A program made the position numbers and the translations under genes. Of a stretch of DNA of 32,258 bases, positions 1 to 9,444 are shown in pieces. The notes under the pieces are model-generated. The model worked only from the letters and a program-made list of their open reading frames with translations, did no database searches and was not told where the DNA came from. Position 1 is the stretch's first letter, and each line of letters begins with the position of its first letter. This DNA is from Anaerolineae bacterium (lineage in GTDB: Bacteria > Chloroflexota > Anaerolineae > 4572-78 > J111): assembly GCA_020433805.1 (NCBI GenBank), contig JAGRBZ010000048.1, positions 1 through 32,258 of the forward strand, written 5' to 3'.

Positions 1-275
1 GCCGTAAGCAAAGTTTTGCTGCCCAGAAAGGTCTAGTGCTCTTAACCGACCTGGCTCATAACCTGCTGGCCGATTTTCAGTATCGGGCCTTGGCCGATGC
101 ATCCTTTGCCGACTGGGGTCTCAAACGCATTGTCCGCGACTTGCTGGCGATCCCGGCCCGGCTCCATTTTCGCCGGTCACAACTCTATCGAATCGATTTG
201 GCAAGCTCTCATCCCTATGCTGAGGAGTTGCTCATTTGCTTGAAAAACTACTGTTCAAGGTCTTTTGACCAATAG
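1..275 (+). CDS. Partial DDE transposase, C-terminal end (IS1380-like)
   Basis: This is the only supported plus-strand gene. It is open from the left edge of the window (frame starting at base 3) to a TAG stop at 273-275, so only the last ~90 residues are visible. They read LTDLAHNLLADFQ, then RIVRDLLAIPARL, then a hydrophobic strand and HPYAEELLICLK. This is the usual tail of DDE transposases of the IS1380 type: an LAHNL helix after the catalytic Glu, then a short beta-rich end. The catalytic residues themselves lie outside the window, so the family is an inference. The gene converges on the P-loop ATPase gene and overlaps its 3' end by 28 bp, so an IS was inserted at the end of the defence operon. 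Two related ~27-bp stretches (270-296 and 310-336) lie at the junction. Confidence 0.6.
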   Translation, partial: RKQSFAAQKGLVLLTDLAHNLLADFQYRALADASFADWGLKRIVRDLLAIPARLHFRRSQLYRIDLASSHPYAEELLICLKNYCSRSFDQ

Positions 276-799
276 AAACCCTCTCTATGCGCGTCTCTTT
301 TTTGCCCAATAATAGAAACCCCTTCTATGTGCGCATATTTATGGTCATAATTCAGTAGCAAGTCGTGTATTGAAAAAATTCGAGTATGGCGATCCTGGTC
401 GAGCATTTCAAACTGCTCAATTACGACATCGGTTGGTAGGAATACGCCAAAGAAGGCCGGCTTGCTCCACAACTTGATGATATTTAGAAATTCACGCTTC
501 TCCCGTTCGTCCCAGCGATGCCACAAAAACTCTATCTCATCGACCAGAACCAAGTCACCTGTTACATACTGTTGTAGAAACTTCTTACAGCGGGCTGGAT
601 CAAAGATGTCGACTTCGGCTGCCAGGTTGGGTTCATCTGCAAATATGGCCAGCAAGTCCAGATACTGGCCGTTATATTTTTTTGCCATTTTTACGGCCAA
701 ATGGGTTTTGCCTTCTCCAGGCCGACCGGTAATGATAAAACTCCGCCGGCGATCAAGACGAAGTCGACCAACAAAGTCATCCAGATGAACTTTACTCAT
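248..799 (-). CDS. Small P-loop ATPase, BrxF-like, last gene of the defence operon
   Basis: This is a predicted 183-aa cytoplasmic NTPase. It has a Walker A motif GRPGEGKT (residues ~25-32) and a Walker B motif DLVLVDEIEF (~82-91). The rest is compact, with no lid or extra domain. The size and the order (P-loop, then VDEIEFLW, then a short segment ending in FGVFLP) resemble BrxF of type III BREX, but no PglZ, BrxC or BrxA is present, so the name is not used. I chose the ATG at 799 over an upstream in-frame ATG because it lies 4 bp after the stop of the preceding gene and follows AGGAACGG at a suitable distance. The last ~28 codons run into the flanking transposase sequence and contain two similar units (AHIEGVSII and AHREGFYWS). 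The native C-terminus may therefore have been replaced by the IS insertion. Confidence 0.7.
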   Translation of the reverse strand: MSKVHLDDFVGRLRLDRRRSFIITGRPGEGKTHLAVKMAKKYNGQYLDLLAIFADEPNLAAEVDIFDPARCKKFLQQYVTGDLVLVDEIEFLWHRWDEREKREFLNIIKLWSKPAFFGVFLPTDVVIEQFEMLDQDRHTRIFSIHDLLLNYDHKYAHIEGVSIIGQKRDAHREGFYWSKDLEQ

Positions 800-803
800 C
801 AAA

Positions 804-1649
804 TTACCGTTCCTCATAATATTGGCGAACAACGGCCAGAAAGTCATCATTTTCCCGAAAGCGAACTTGATCAAGGTCAGCCCGTGTCTCGACATAAATG
901 TACCCTAACTCTTTGACCTCTTCCAGAATATCACGTACTTGTCGGGAAGTCATTCCGAAGACGCGACCGGGACTATTCTCTGAATTGACCAATGCGGATA
1001 TCTCAAGTGTCGAAACATCGGGGGTAAATCGTTCCTTGTAAGACAAAACTGCTGCAAAGAAAATAGATGGTGGTACCGCTTCACCATCGCCCCGAATGTA
1101 CACCTGGTCACTTTCCGACTTAATATAGTCCAAATAGTGAAAGGTTTGATCGATGTACACATTCCACACACTGCGCATTTCCTTGGCAAGGTGTTTGTTT
1201 ATGCTGTGATTGGAATAAAATTGATCTAAGTCATCAAAATATGAGCGAGCTATACCAGTAGAGAAACGGTTATTATTAGGAACCACCTGATTAACTAACC
1301 GGTTCCAAACAACGTAACGTTCATTGCTACTTACGAGATAATGTAATAGCCAAAGTGTTCCCACATCATCCATAAATGGATCAAATTGATTGACCAAATT
1401 CCCAAGACTGGTGGGAGTCAGCACTATTGGCCGTATAAGATCAAAAGCCACGGCCATGCTGCATAAGTTTTTCGTGCGATTGCGACGATCTTGCTGCGCT
1501 GCAAACCCAAGTTCCGATGCAATGAATTCCTGCGAAATTCGTCCCTTTTGAGGTTCTGCTCCACAAACAATTCGTAGTAATCGTGCAATTTGAGCCATAT
1601 CTATAACATACCCGTTTGTTAACTGAAGTTTATAGGGTAAGTCAGTCAT
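804..1649 (-). CDS. DUF4007-like protein
   Basis: This 281-aa protein has no catalytic motif. An LG...NRTKNLCSMAVAFDLI segment is followed by LTPTSLGNLVNQFDPFMDD and VGTLWLLHYLVSSN. This order (wing-like helices with a basic patch, then LT..G, then DP, then TLWLLHY) is what I associate with DUF4007 proteins. Those occur beside DNA-modification and BREX/Dnd-like defence genes and are thought to bind DNA or act as adaptors. The C-terminal half has a second helix-turn-helix-like stretch (MTSRQVRDILEEVKELGYI). The start at 1649 is preceded by GAGGAGAAC six bases upstream, which is the strongest ribosome binding site in this operon. The gene follows the SMC-like gene by 11 bp and is followed by the P-loop ATPase gene after 4 bp, so the three are one translational unit. 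The family call is from memory of the pattern. Confidence 0.6.
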   Translation of the reverse strand: MTDLPYKLQLTNGYVIDMAQIARLLRIVCGAEPQKGRISQEFIASELGFAAQQDRRNRTKNLCSMAVAFDLIRPIVLTPTSLGNLVNQFDPFMDDVGTLWLLHYLVSSNERYVVWNRLVNQVVPNNNRFSTGIARSYFDDLDQFYSNHSINKHLAKEMRSVWNVYIDQTFHYLDYIKSESDQVYIRGDGEAVPPSIFFAAVLSYKERFTPDVSTLEISALVNSENSPGRVFGMTSRQVRDILEEVKELGYIYVETRADLDQVRFRENDDFLAVVRQYYEER

Positions 1650-1660
1650 AAAGTTCTCCT

Positions 1661-4042
1661 CTAACCTCGCGTTGACCACATAACTGCCCCACACCGACAC
1701 TTTATTAACCGTGCTGTGCGATGATACTCTACAAGGCGTCCACATTCGCTACAAGAAAATAGGGTCTCAATATCCTTGACGGCGTTCATGAAATTTTTTA
1801 CTTCTTCTAATGAGGCATTAGCAGCTCGTGGATTATTATGCACCAGCATATTTCCGAATATCGCATTTTTTTCTAGAGCTTCGAATTTGGCAAGATTATT
1901 ATTGTAAACGTCAGGCGCCAGCTTCTTGATGCGTTTTACAAAAGGATCATGCAACTCACTAACGACATAGCGACTATCACGTTTTATTTCGACTGATGTT
2001 CTGGTCGCAACAGCAATTTCATATAAGAAAAATTCAAGTGCTTTACGTGCGTCGGCAGCCGCACCATCTTTATCACCATTAGCTAACTTCTCTTCGGCCC
2101 TATCCCATCGAGGTTTGTATTTATCCAAACGAGGTCCGCTATCCACCGACCAGTCGATAATTTGAAAATTTGTGAAAAGATGTTGCTTATTATGTGTACG
2201 TTGATATGCCGCTAACTCTTCGAACCACACATAATCGTGAGTGGTAATAAACAGCTGATAATCACCAAACTCCTGAAAAAGTAAATCACAGACACGTTGA
2301 CGATGGCCAGAGTCAATCGAACTAACAACGTCATCCAATACCAGCAGAGGAAAACCAGCATTGAACCGTTTGACAAACGCCAAGAATATACAAAGCCCCA
2401 AAGAGTCAAGATGTCCTTCACTATTAAAAGCTCTCGGGTCTTCTCGTTCTCGCTCGTGAAAATCCATCCTAATTTCAGTGCTGGCGCGTCGTCCCTCTTT
2501 AACATCAAGCCGAAGTCCACGGTAACCCTCGTCTGCGTGCAAAAGTTGGAAAAATCGTTTGATATCTTCTTCGAGGTCTCGATAGATACTTTGGATCTCT
2601 TGCCGTTTTGTGTTTACAAAGCAATCGTAGATAGCCGACATTTCGTAGTAAGTGGCAGACTTTACTCGACATTGGGGACGCAAAATCACCAGGGCTTGAT
2701 GACCATCCTTAACTCGTGTTAACAAATCTATCACCTTGATAGCCAGTTTATCTTGTTCAGTTTGCTCCAAACGTTTTTTCTCGGATTGTAAAGTGGACTG
2801 CAAATCTTTTAAGCTGCTCGAAAAAGCCTTTACCTCCGAAGTCTCAACGAGATTATTTAGAGAGGTAAGGTGCATATCAACTGGGTCTGCTTGTAAATCC
2901 GTCAGTAAGCTCTCCATTAGTACGATATACTGTTCTAATGACAGCTTATCTAGGTCCAAATCTAATTCAAGAACCTGCACAATCAATTGCTCAATCTGGT
3001 CTATCTGATTTCGAACTTGTTCTGCAAGCCCCAGACCAAGCTGTTTGATCTCTGAGCTTTTACGAGCAATTTGCTCAGCGTCACGTATCCGTTTTTCCAA
3101 AGAAGCCAATAAGGCTTCACGATCAATTGGTTGCAGGCACACTGGACAATGATCTAATTCAAAATCTGTAAGCAAGCGACGACTTGAGGTTAATACTTCT
3201 TGGAAAAGCATCTCCCTTAGCTGCTTTACATTTTGGCGTAGATCTTCCACTTCCTTCCAGAGTTTGCGATAATCTTCGGCGAATAGAACGTTGTTCATCA
3301 AATGAACAGTCTTAGGCAAAAGATCTTGGACTTTGGCAGCTCTCTGAGTTTCTTCCGGTGATCGACTCTTGGAAAAAATCTCCAATTTTCTATCTTCTAT
3401 CTCATCTAAAGACTTCAGAGGAGGTTGTCCTAGCTCGCCTAGTTTTCGGTTTAGCGCAGCAAGGATGTGCTCAACAGTTGTGACTTTCTCTTTAAGTAAC
3501 TCCTTTAACTTCTGCTCTTCCGAATTAAGCTGATGTTCAGAACTTTGTTTCTGAGATTGAAGCTCATCACGGGCCTGCATTAAGGCACGCTCGACCTTGT
3601 CCAAGTCGTTTACGCCAATAATAGCGGCGAGCTGCTCATAGCGCGGTGCCGGTTGAGCCAAGATGAAATCTAACAAATTCTTCCGGCGAAGAATGAAGGT
3701 GCTATTTGCCCCTAAATTAATGTGGTTAATCAATTCAGATGGAACGGGGGACAGTTCATTAAATGTCCTTGAAACAGCGCCGCCGGGCTGGTCAAACTCT
3801 ATCTCTACAACCATATCATTGCGACCAGCATGAATATGAGGCGCATGTCGACTGGTTGAGACGCTTTGAGTGCCTTCAAGATGCCCAATTCGTCCCATAA
3901 AAAAGAATTCCAGTGCATCAACAAATGAACTTTTTCCTGTTCCATTCTCACCCAATAGAACTACGGAGCGATTATTTAGTTCTAAAGTTGTCTCAACAAT
4001 GCCGCGTAGGCTTTTAGCGGTCAGTGTTTTGATCTTGGGCAT
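1661..4042 (-). CDS. Rad50/RloC-like ATPase with CxxC hook, HEPN-like region and C-terminal zinc ribbon
   Basis: This 793-aa SMC/RecF-type ATPase has Walker A GENGTGKSS at 31-39, then two long charged helical stretches (~150-280 and ~310-450) separated by CPVC at 299-302, like a Rad50/RloC zinc hook. The second half of the ATPase head follows: signature SEGHLDSLGLC (541-551), Walker B LLVLDD (~566-571), and a TTHD switch-histidine motif near residue 602. After the head (~665-765) is a helical domain with ARKALEFFLYEI and NMLVHNN. This resembles a HEPN domain, but the usual Arg of RX4-6H is missing. The tail is a zinc ribbon (CSEC ... CRC, 764-784). RloC proteins sense DNA damage through the ATPase and cut tRNA through HEPN. 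A comparable sensor/effector role is inferred here. I chose ATG 4042 because GGAGAGG sits just upstream; it overlaps the previous gene by 29 bp. Confidence 0.75.
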   Translation of the reverse strand: MPKIKTLTAKSLRGIVETTLELNNRSVVLLGENGTGKSSFVDALEFFFMGRIGHLEGTQSVSTSRHAPHIHAGRNDMVVEIEFDQPGGAVSRTFNELSPVPSELINHINLGANSTFILRRKNLLDFILAQPAPRYEQLAAIIGVNDLDKVERALMQARDELQSQKQSSEHQLNSEEQKLKELLKEKVTTVEHILAALNRKLGELGQPPLKSLDEIEDRKLEIFSKSRSPEETQRAAKVQDLLPKTVHLMNNVLFAEDYRKLWKEVEDLRQNVKQLREMLFQEVLTSSRRLLTDFELDHCPVCLQPIDREALLASLEKRIRDAEQIARKSSEIKQLGLGLAEQVRNQIDQIEQLIVQVLELDLDLDKLSLEQYIVLMESLLTDLQADPVDMHLTSLNNLVETSEVKAFSSSLKDLQSTLQSEKKRLEQTEQDKLAIKVIDLLTRVKDGHQALVILRPQCRVKSATYYEMSAIYDCFVNTKRQEIQSIYRDLEEDIKRFFQLLHADEGYRGLRLDVKEGRRASTEIRMDFHEREREDPRAFNSEGHLDSLGLCIFLAFVKRFNAGFPLLVLDDVVSSIDSGHRQRVCDLLFQEFGDYQLFITTHDYVWFEELAAYQRTHNKQHLFTNFQIIDWSVDSGPRLDKYKPRWDRAEEKLANGDKDGAAADARKALEFFLYEIAVATRTSVEIKRDSRYVVSELHDPFVKRIKKLAPDVYNNNLAKFEALEKNAIFGNMLVHNNPRAANASLEEVKNFMNAVKDIETLFSCSECGRLVEYHRTARLIKCRCGAVMWSTRG

Positions 4043-4208
4043 GACGCCTCTCCATATCGCGTACCAAGCGAGTAACGTGTCCTTTATTTGCAAGTTGATT
4101 AGTCTGGTAAAGGGTTCTTAAGCTCTCTATTGTTTCTGGCTTTACATTCTCGACTTCGGTTAGTTTGGAAAAGAAAGTCTCGAAAATTTTCTCGCTGATT
4201 GTTTGCAT
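4014..4208 (-). CDS. Small helical protein of the defence operon
   Basis: This is a predicted 64-aa, highly charged, all-helical protein of unknown function (begins MQTISEKIFETFF, ends RRHAQDQNTDR). It overlaps the start of the SMC-like gene by 29 bp, which suggests translational coupling and a stoichiometric partner. Small middle components of this kind are common between larger ABC/SMC-type defence genes. The start is uncertain: ATG at 4208 has AAGGA about 10 bases upstream, ATG at 4217 has no room for a binding site, and an in-frame TTG exists at 4247. I do not recognise a family. Confidence 0.55.
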   Translation of the reverse strand: MQTISEKIFETFFSKLTEVENVKPETIESLRTLYQTNQLANKGHVTRLVRDMERRHAQDQNTDR

Positions 4209-4338
4209 CGCATTCATTTCCTTAATCTGGTCTATCTTTGATCCCAACGGGCTATGGCCTTATCTCCCAGCTCTACGCTTCCAACAACTCCAAGTAGTAG
4301 TCCTACAGGTAAAGTACTAAAATCGTGATCCAAGATGC

Positions 4339-4890
4339 CTAAGACGTATAGGAAAAGCCGCATTGGAAGCAATGTATTGTCTGCGACCAATCATCTTCCA
4401 GTTTGATGCGAGTCTCACAACAAGGAAGTAAATGGATGGTCATGTCGTCTGGCTCTGGAGAAATCCAGGGTTCTTCGTATTCCATTTCTTTTCCCTCAAA
4501 CTTGAGCGAGATCAGCCCCCTGCTTCTGCCAGAAAACTTGCGCTTCATAGGGCGAATTAATTGCTCATTGATAATTTGGGCCATGATGTTGTGGGCAAAA
4601 ACGTGGATATAGGCAATCTGCTCTTGGGTCCACCATTTATCTTGGGAAGCAATCTGGCCGCAATAGGGGCACCACAACTCTTTTTCATTGGCTTCAGTCA
4701 TATCTGTTTCTTCATCGCGAATCTCAAGCCCTTCGTGAAGGAGATACGCTTGAAGCTCACGCTCAATCAACGATTGACGATCGGTCTCATCAGTCTCAAT
4801 CTTAAACTGTCTGAAACATAGCGGACATTCGCGCCGCAGAAATTGCTCGGTATCTAGAGGTAAACCGATTTGAAATGAAATAATACTCAT
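4339..4890 (-). CDS. Zinc-ribbon protein, unknown function
   Basis: This 183-aa protein has four cysteine pairs: CPLC (22-25), CPYC (74-77), CC (157-158) and CFQC (174-177). Two zinc ribbons are therefore likely, one bracketing the N-terminal half and one the C-terminal half. Between them is an amphipathic helix (residues ~89-112, IAYIHVFAHNIMAQIIN) and a basic stretch (RPMKRKFSGRSRG) that could touch nucleic acid. Its ATG overlaps the stop of the preceding Abi_C gene in an ATGA, a strong sign of coupled translation. I do not recognise a family. The position between two HEPN-type genes suggests that it regulates or loads one of them. The next 130 bp (4209-4338) hold no gene. Confidence 0.7.
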   Translation of the reverse strand: MSIISFQIGLPLDTEQFLRRECPLCFRQFKIETDETDRQSLIERELQAYLLHEGLEIRDEETDMTEANEKELWCPYCGQIASQDKWWTQEQIAYIHVFAHNIMAQIINEQLIRPMKRKFSGRSRGLISLKFEGKEMEYEEPWISPEPDDMTIHLLPCCETRIKLEDDWSQTIHCFQCGFSYTS

Positions 4891-5690
4891 GCCGTTTTTT
4901 CTGCCGCCTTGCTTTTGTAGTGGCGGATTATGAAGGTAGCAACAGTGGCCGCGCTATTCAATGCTAACTCTGCCATTCCTTCAGAAACATAAGGGGGAAG
5001 TTGCCCCCGGCCGTGGGCATCACTTAACACATTCCGCATGGCCCCAATTTGGGTTACAGCACCATGAAACGAATTGAGCAAGGGAACAAGCGTGTTTTCT
5101 GTCGTCAAATTATCCAGGTCGAGTATGGCTCTGGTAGATTTCCATAAATCTGTTAAGCCCTTCTTCTGCGGCAAACTCGCACCCAGGTCGTCGTGGATGC
5201 TTCGGAAGGCACTTTCGAGACAGGAGATGCTGTGAGTAATTGATCGCGCAAATTCTCCATCCCGTATAGCCAGCCTCGCTTTCTCCAGGTCTTGATAGGC
5301 TGAATGAAAACCGTGGCTTTGGAATAAACCTCTTGTCGAGGTGACTATTTGGCGGGTGCTTTCTGCCGTGGCCAGAGTACATGTACGGCAGTACTCCAGG
5401 GTAGTATTTCGACGTCTGATTTTGCAGAATATAGTGTCAATCTCTACCATAGGGCCGCCGTGTCCCCAGGTGTGAATTGAGATTTTGGGTAATGGCGCGT
5501 CACAACCGACTTCTCGATAGATTTTACCAACATCGCAACTGAAACATACCGCGGGAGTTACTTCATTGGTTGTATTTTTTTGGCCAGTTTGTTGAGCAGC
5601 TCGACAAACTAGACTCCCCATTCCAATCTGCTGTAGGTGACAATCTATGCTATCGTTTTCTCCGGGTTCAACCAGTTTTATAGGTTCCAT
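4887..5690 (-). CDS. Abi_C (HEPN-fold) abortive-infection protein with N-terminal cysteine cluster
   Basis: This 267-aa protein has a C-terminal third with the Abi_C pattern. A helix pair (DGEFARSITHSISCLESAF, ~145-163) leads to RNVLSDAHGRG (219-229) and then a final helix rich in Ala and Leu (MAELALNSAATVATFII). Abi_C is in the HEPN superfamily, whose active ribonucleases use an RX4-6H motif. Here Arg219 and His226 fit it, so an RNase activity is plausible. The N-terminal ~105 residues carry eight cysteines (17, 29, 49, 52, 63, 89, 101, 104), including two CxxC pairs, and may bind zinc or sense redox state. This is the first gene after the methyltransferases and overlaps the zinc-ribbon gene by 4 bp. 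The N-terminal domain is unfamiliar to me. Confidence 0.7.
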   Translation of the reverse strand: MEPIKLVEPGENDSIDCHLQQIGMGSLVCRAAQQTGQKNTTNEVTPAVCFSCDVGKIYREVGCDAPLPKISIHTWGHGGPMVEIDTIFCKIRRRNTTLEYCRTCTLATAESTRQIVTSTRGLFQSHGFHSAYQDLEKARLAIRDGEFARSITHSISCLESAFRSIHDDLGASLPQKKGLTDLWKSTRAILDLDNLTTENTLVPLLNSFHGAVTQIGAMRNVLSDAHGRGQLPPYVSEGMAELALNSAATVATFIIRHYKSKAAEKTA

Positions 5691-5725
5691 ATTAAATCTA
5701 CTCGACGATCAAAATTCAAATCTCA

Positions 5726-8700
5726 TTATTTCTGCTTCCGCACCCGCTCCTGTAACACCACCAACGGATCACGGGGAGGCAGCGTACTATTAATGGTAGC
5801 AACCTCAGCTTGGCTGAGTTTGAACGCCTCAATGACGTAATCATTGAGTTGCGTCTCGATTTCTAGTAACTCAGATAGCTTATCATCTTTTCCGGCAATT
5901 TCATGCGCTTGCTTGACCAGAACTTTAATCTGAGAATTCAGACTGTTTGATGCAGTTGGTATAGGAATATGCAATAATTTCGGTTTTTGCACATTTAAGG
6001 CCTCATCTTTTTTGTGTGGCCAGATTCGATAAAGATACCACCACATTATTCGGCTGTTGAGTACAGCCAAAACATATAAATTATCGGTGGTTATTGAATA
6101 AACCATAGGGTTTGCCCAATAATTTTCTGTGTCGAGAGCAAAAACAGGCTGGTATAGAATTTGCTGTACTACAATCTTAGGCCTTTTGAATGCGGCGTAA
6201 TAATCACAAGAGCGGAGTTCCCACCAGAAACGCCCCTGATCATTACGGTTACGCAACCGCCTTTCAAATATCTTTAGATGATTGTATAAGGAAGGGTAGG
6301 TTTGCTGAAATATATTTTCAGCTTTTTGGGGATCTTCAAAATCGCTCCAAGGCCAAGTCTCGTTGGTACTGGACGGTATTGCAATCATCCAATCATCATC
6401 CCAGATGGGACGCCAACGCTTAACTGTACGCCCACGTAGAAACTTATGTATTAGGGGTTCGCAATTAGGATCTTCTTGTACCAAGCGATTACGTGTCAGA
6501 CTATCTATACAAAAAGCTGCATCATATCCTGTCTTAATACCGAAAAGTGCATCAACATCCACTTGTTTCCCAAGTTTCGGCAAATCTCCAATTTTACTAA
6601 GTAGCCCACTTACGCCTGCCGATTCCAATATCCATCCCGATTTCTTCAAATTAGCAAAAGGAATTTCAAATCCTTGCTGTACTACGTAATCTCGCAAAGG
6701 TATTTTGCCTCTCACCCGATCACTAACATCAGCAAACAACAGCCTACCATTATTGGCATCTCGTTCATTCCGAGTGCCAACTACCAAAATACACGGAAAA
6801 GTGTCGGTTCCGGGAAAAACTTTTGAATGGCCATAATCAAGGAGTTGTATCGGTTTTGCTTGATTAGATAGGTAGTCACGCAGGTGAATCGCATAATCAG
6901 CTTTTAGCCACTTATTTGCTGTGATATAACCGAGTAGTCCACTATTAGCTAAATTCTTGACTCCTTGGACTATGAAGTAAACATATAAGTCGGCTCCGCC
7001 ATGATAGACTTTATTAAAGGAGGATTGAAAAAAGGCCTTTTGTTGGAAAAACCTCTCTTGTCGGACATACGGGGGATTCCCAATAACTACATCAAATCCC
7101 GGTTTTTCACCCGAAAACACCTCCGGAAACTCTAACTCCCAATGAAACCAATGTTGATCAGAATGTTGGGTTACAAGATCGCTCAAGCCCATCGCTTTTA
7201 AGCGACTCCAGGCGGTTGAGTCGTTAACGGCCGTGCCCAGTTGGGCATATTGGGGTTCTTTTAATCCGTTGCCAAAATGAACGCCGGTGTGAAGATCGAG
7301 CATTTCCCGGTAGGATTGCAGCGCCGGATATATTTCTTCGTCAAAAATACGGGCCTTTTCCCTCACTTCTTCAACGGCATCACTGTTCTTGGCATACAGG
7401 TCGTCGTAACTGGCCAGTACCTGACCCAGTTCAACCTGAAATCGATCCAGCGGTAGAGTAAAAATCTGTTTGCTTTCCTTTTTGGCCAGAGGATAGACTC
7501 CCACATCCTGCAACCAGGCCCCCACCAGGCTATTGCCCCACCGTAGGTGGTGATCCAGAAACGTCAGCGGTTTTCCTTTGGCTGCGGTGGTCATCCACAG
7601 ACAGAGCCGGGCCAGCTCCACCGCCAGTTCGTTTAAGTCAACGCCAAAGATACAGTGTTCGGCCACCTGCCGTTTCCAGGTAGCCACATCCGTGTCGATT
7701 TCAGAATTCTTCCAGGGAGTCTCGTTAAGGTACTCAACTGTGAAGTTGGCCACGGCATGGGTGGCGTTCACCAAGAAATGGCCGGAACCCATAGCCGGAT
7801 CCAAAATTTTAAGTGCCAATACCCGCTCGCTGACAAATCGCAAAAATTGGTCGTCCAGAGCGCGTTGGATCTGACGATAAACGGGAATATGCGCCGGCGT
7901 ATCAGCCAGGTCAGCCAGTTGGCGCTCGATCTCCTGTTCGTTCTCAAAGTCAGCCCCGAGTTCCTTCAATTTTACACCGATAGTGTGGTGAACAATGTAA
8001 TCCACGACATCTTCCGGGGTATAGTAGGAGCCGGTTGCTTTGCGTTCGCCGGCCGTTTCGGAAAAGTACACATCCCCAACCTTGAGGATTGTTTCATTGG
8101 ACCGGACTTTTCCAGCTTTGGAGTAAGGGACATACTGCGTCCGCTTTTTGCCAACCCGGACGACATGCGGCTCGTCCTCAACAATGAACAGATTGTACTC
8201 CAACAATCCCTCATACAGGCTACCCAGATGGCGCACCGACAGGTCGCGATAGTCAATTGGCCGCGGACTCCGGTCCTGATCGTAACTTTTTCCTCGGGCT
8301 GGCATCGTACTTAAGCGAATTAGCGCGGCTTGCAAATAATCGTTGCGAATGGAATGTCGGGTTAAAAATGGGCGGCGGCTGGGATCAAAAAGACCACCAT
8401 TGTAAGCCGGTACCCCGGCTTCAGGCTGTCCCACATCAATCAAAGAAAACAGCGATTGCAGGCGTGTCCAGATCTCCTCGTCACCATCGTATTTTGTTCC
8501 ATGTTGGTGGTTATGACGTACTTCGGCCAACAGATCACGTAAGCAGATTTCTTGATAGGCAGGCACATCCAGCGGGAGCAAGTCGCGTGCTTCAGCATAC
8601 AAAACAAATAGAAGCCGGTAGATTAGGAAGAGGGCGTTTTTGTAAATGGCGGTTCGGGTTTCTTGGGCGGCTACATCCTCATTCATAGCCCGGCAACTCT

Positions 8701-9432
8701 CTATCAATCCCTGGCAGAGCTGCCGCACAATCTCTTCCACATGAGCCGAGAGATGTTCCTCAATATCTTGGTTGCATCGTCAGATTGTTGCTTGTATAAG
8801 TCAAGCTGCTGGGATCCAGCCTGGTGGCGCTCGAAAGCGGAGCGGCTAAAGAAGCGATGAAAAATGATGTAATTTTCGATGTCATCCAGAGCAATAATAC
8901 GTTCCAGATCCACGTCAAGGTAAGTATCAGTTGGAGAGAGTTCGTTCCCGTGGTAAAGTCGCCAGTGGCGGCCGTTGGTCAATACGCCCCAATCCAGCTC
9001 ATTTTCACGCAGCAGGCGGAGAAGCTGCTGGGCGTAATTTTGCCCTTTCGGAATAATACCAGCTTCAAACTCACGGCCTTCAATATTGGCAGAGTAGGGC
9101 AGCACCAAACACATGCCGGTACGGTCTTCCATAGCCCAGTCAGCATAAAGAAAAAAGGCTCGGGCATCCGTCTCACATGGAGCATAGGTCAGTTCCAGAA
9201 AAGCAAATATTTGTTCGACAACATAGGTCCGAAGCTGACCCACATCGTCAACCGAAAATGGGTTGGAAGGAGACCACGTTGGACCAGCCCACTCTGAAGG
9301 TGGAGGCAGATAATACTGCCAGGTTCCCCGAATTGTGCTTAGAGTCGCCCGAAGATTATCCAAGTCCGCTGTTTCACTGCGAATCTGCTGAAAAAAAATC
9401 TCTGAAAATAAAAGGTGATTATAAATTGTCAT
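5726..9432 (-). pseudogene. Eco57I/PglX-like DNA methyltransferase, broken by a 1-bp frameshift
   Basis: Two reading frames together encode one long methyltransferase. The first runs from the ATG at 9432 to a stop at 8704; the second is open through 8740 down to 5726. Comparison with the intact neighbour (9445-12873) shows that homology switches frame near 8763-8768, where one base is missing. The joined ~1235-aa product would have an N-terminal domain with LTNGRHWRLYH, a TGSYYTPEDVV motif, the SAM-binding motif DPAMGSGHFLVN and the N6-adenine motif NPPY, followed by a target-recognition region. It is closely similar to the neighbour up to NPPY, then unrelated. There is no canonical slippery heptamer at the shift, so deletion, phase variation or a sequencing error are the choices. 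It lies 12 bp after the intact copy and 35 bp before the Abi_C gene. Confidence 0.75.
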
Positions 9433-9444
9433 GACCTGTTTTGC

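Noticed and set aside
7655..8314. Long plus-strand reading frame (219 codons) opposite the frameshifted methyltransferase
   Set aside because: The minus strand there encodes conserved methyltransferase sequence; the plus frame shows no recognisable domain and is a shadow.
8755..8780. Programmed ribosomal frameshift in the second methyltransferase
   Set aside because: A -1 shift would be needed, but no X-XXY-YYZ heptamer or downstream pause structure is evident.
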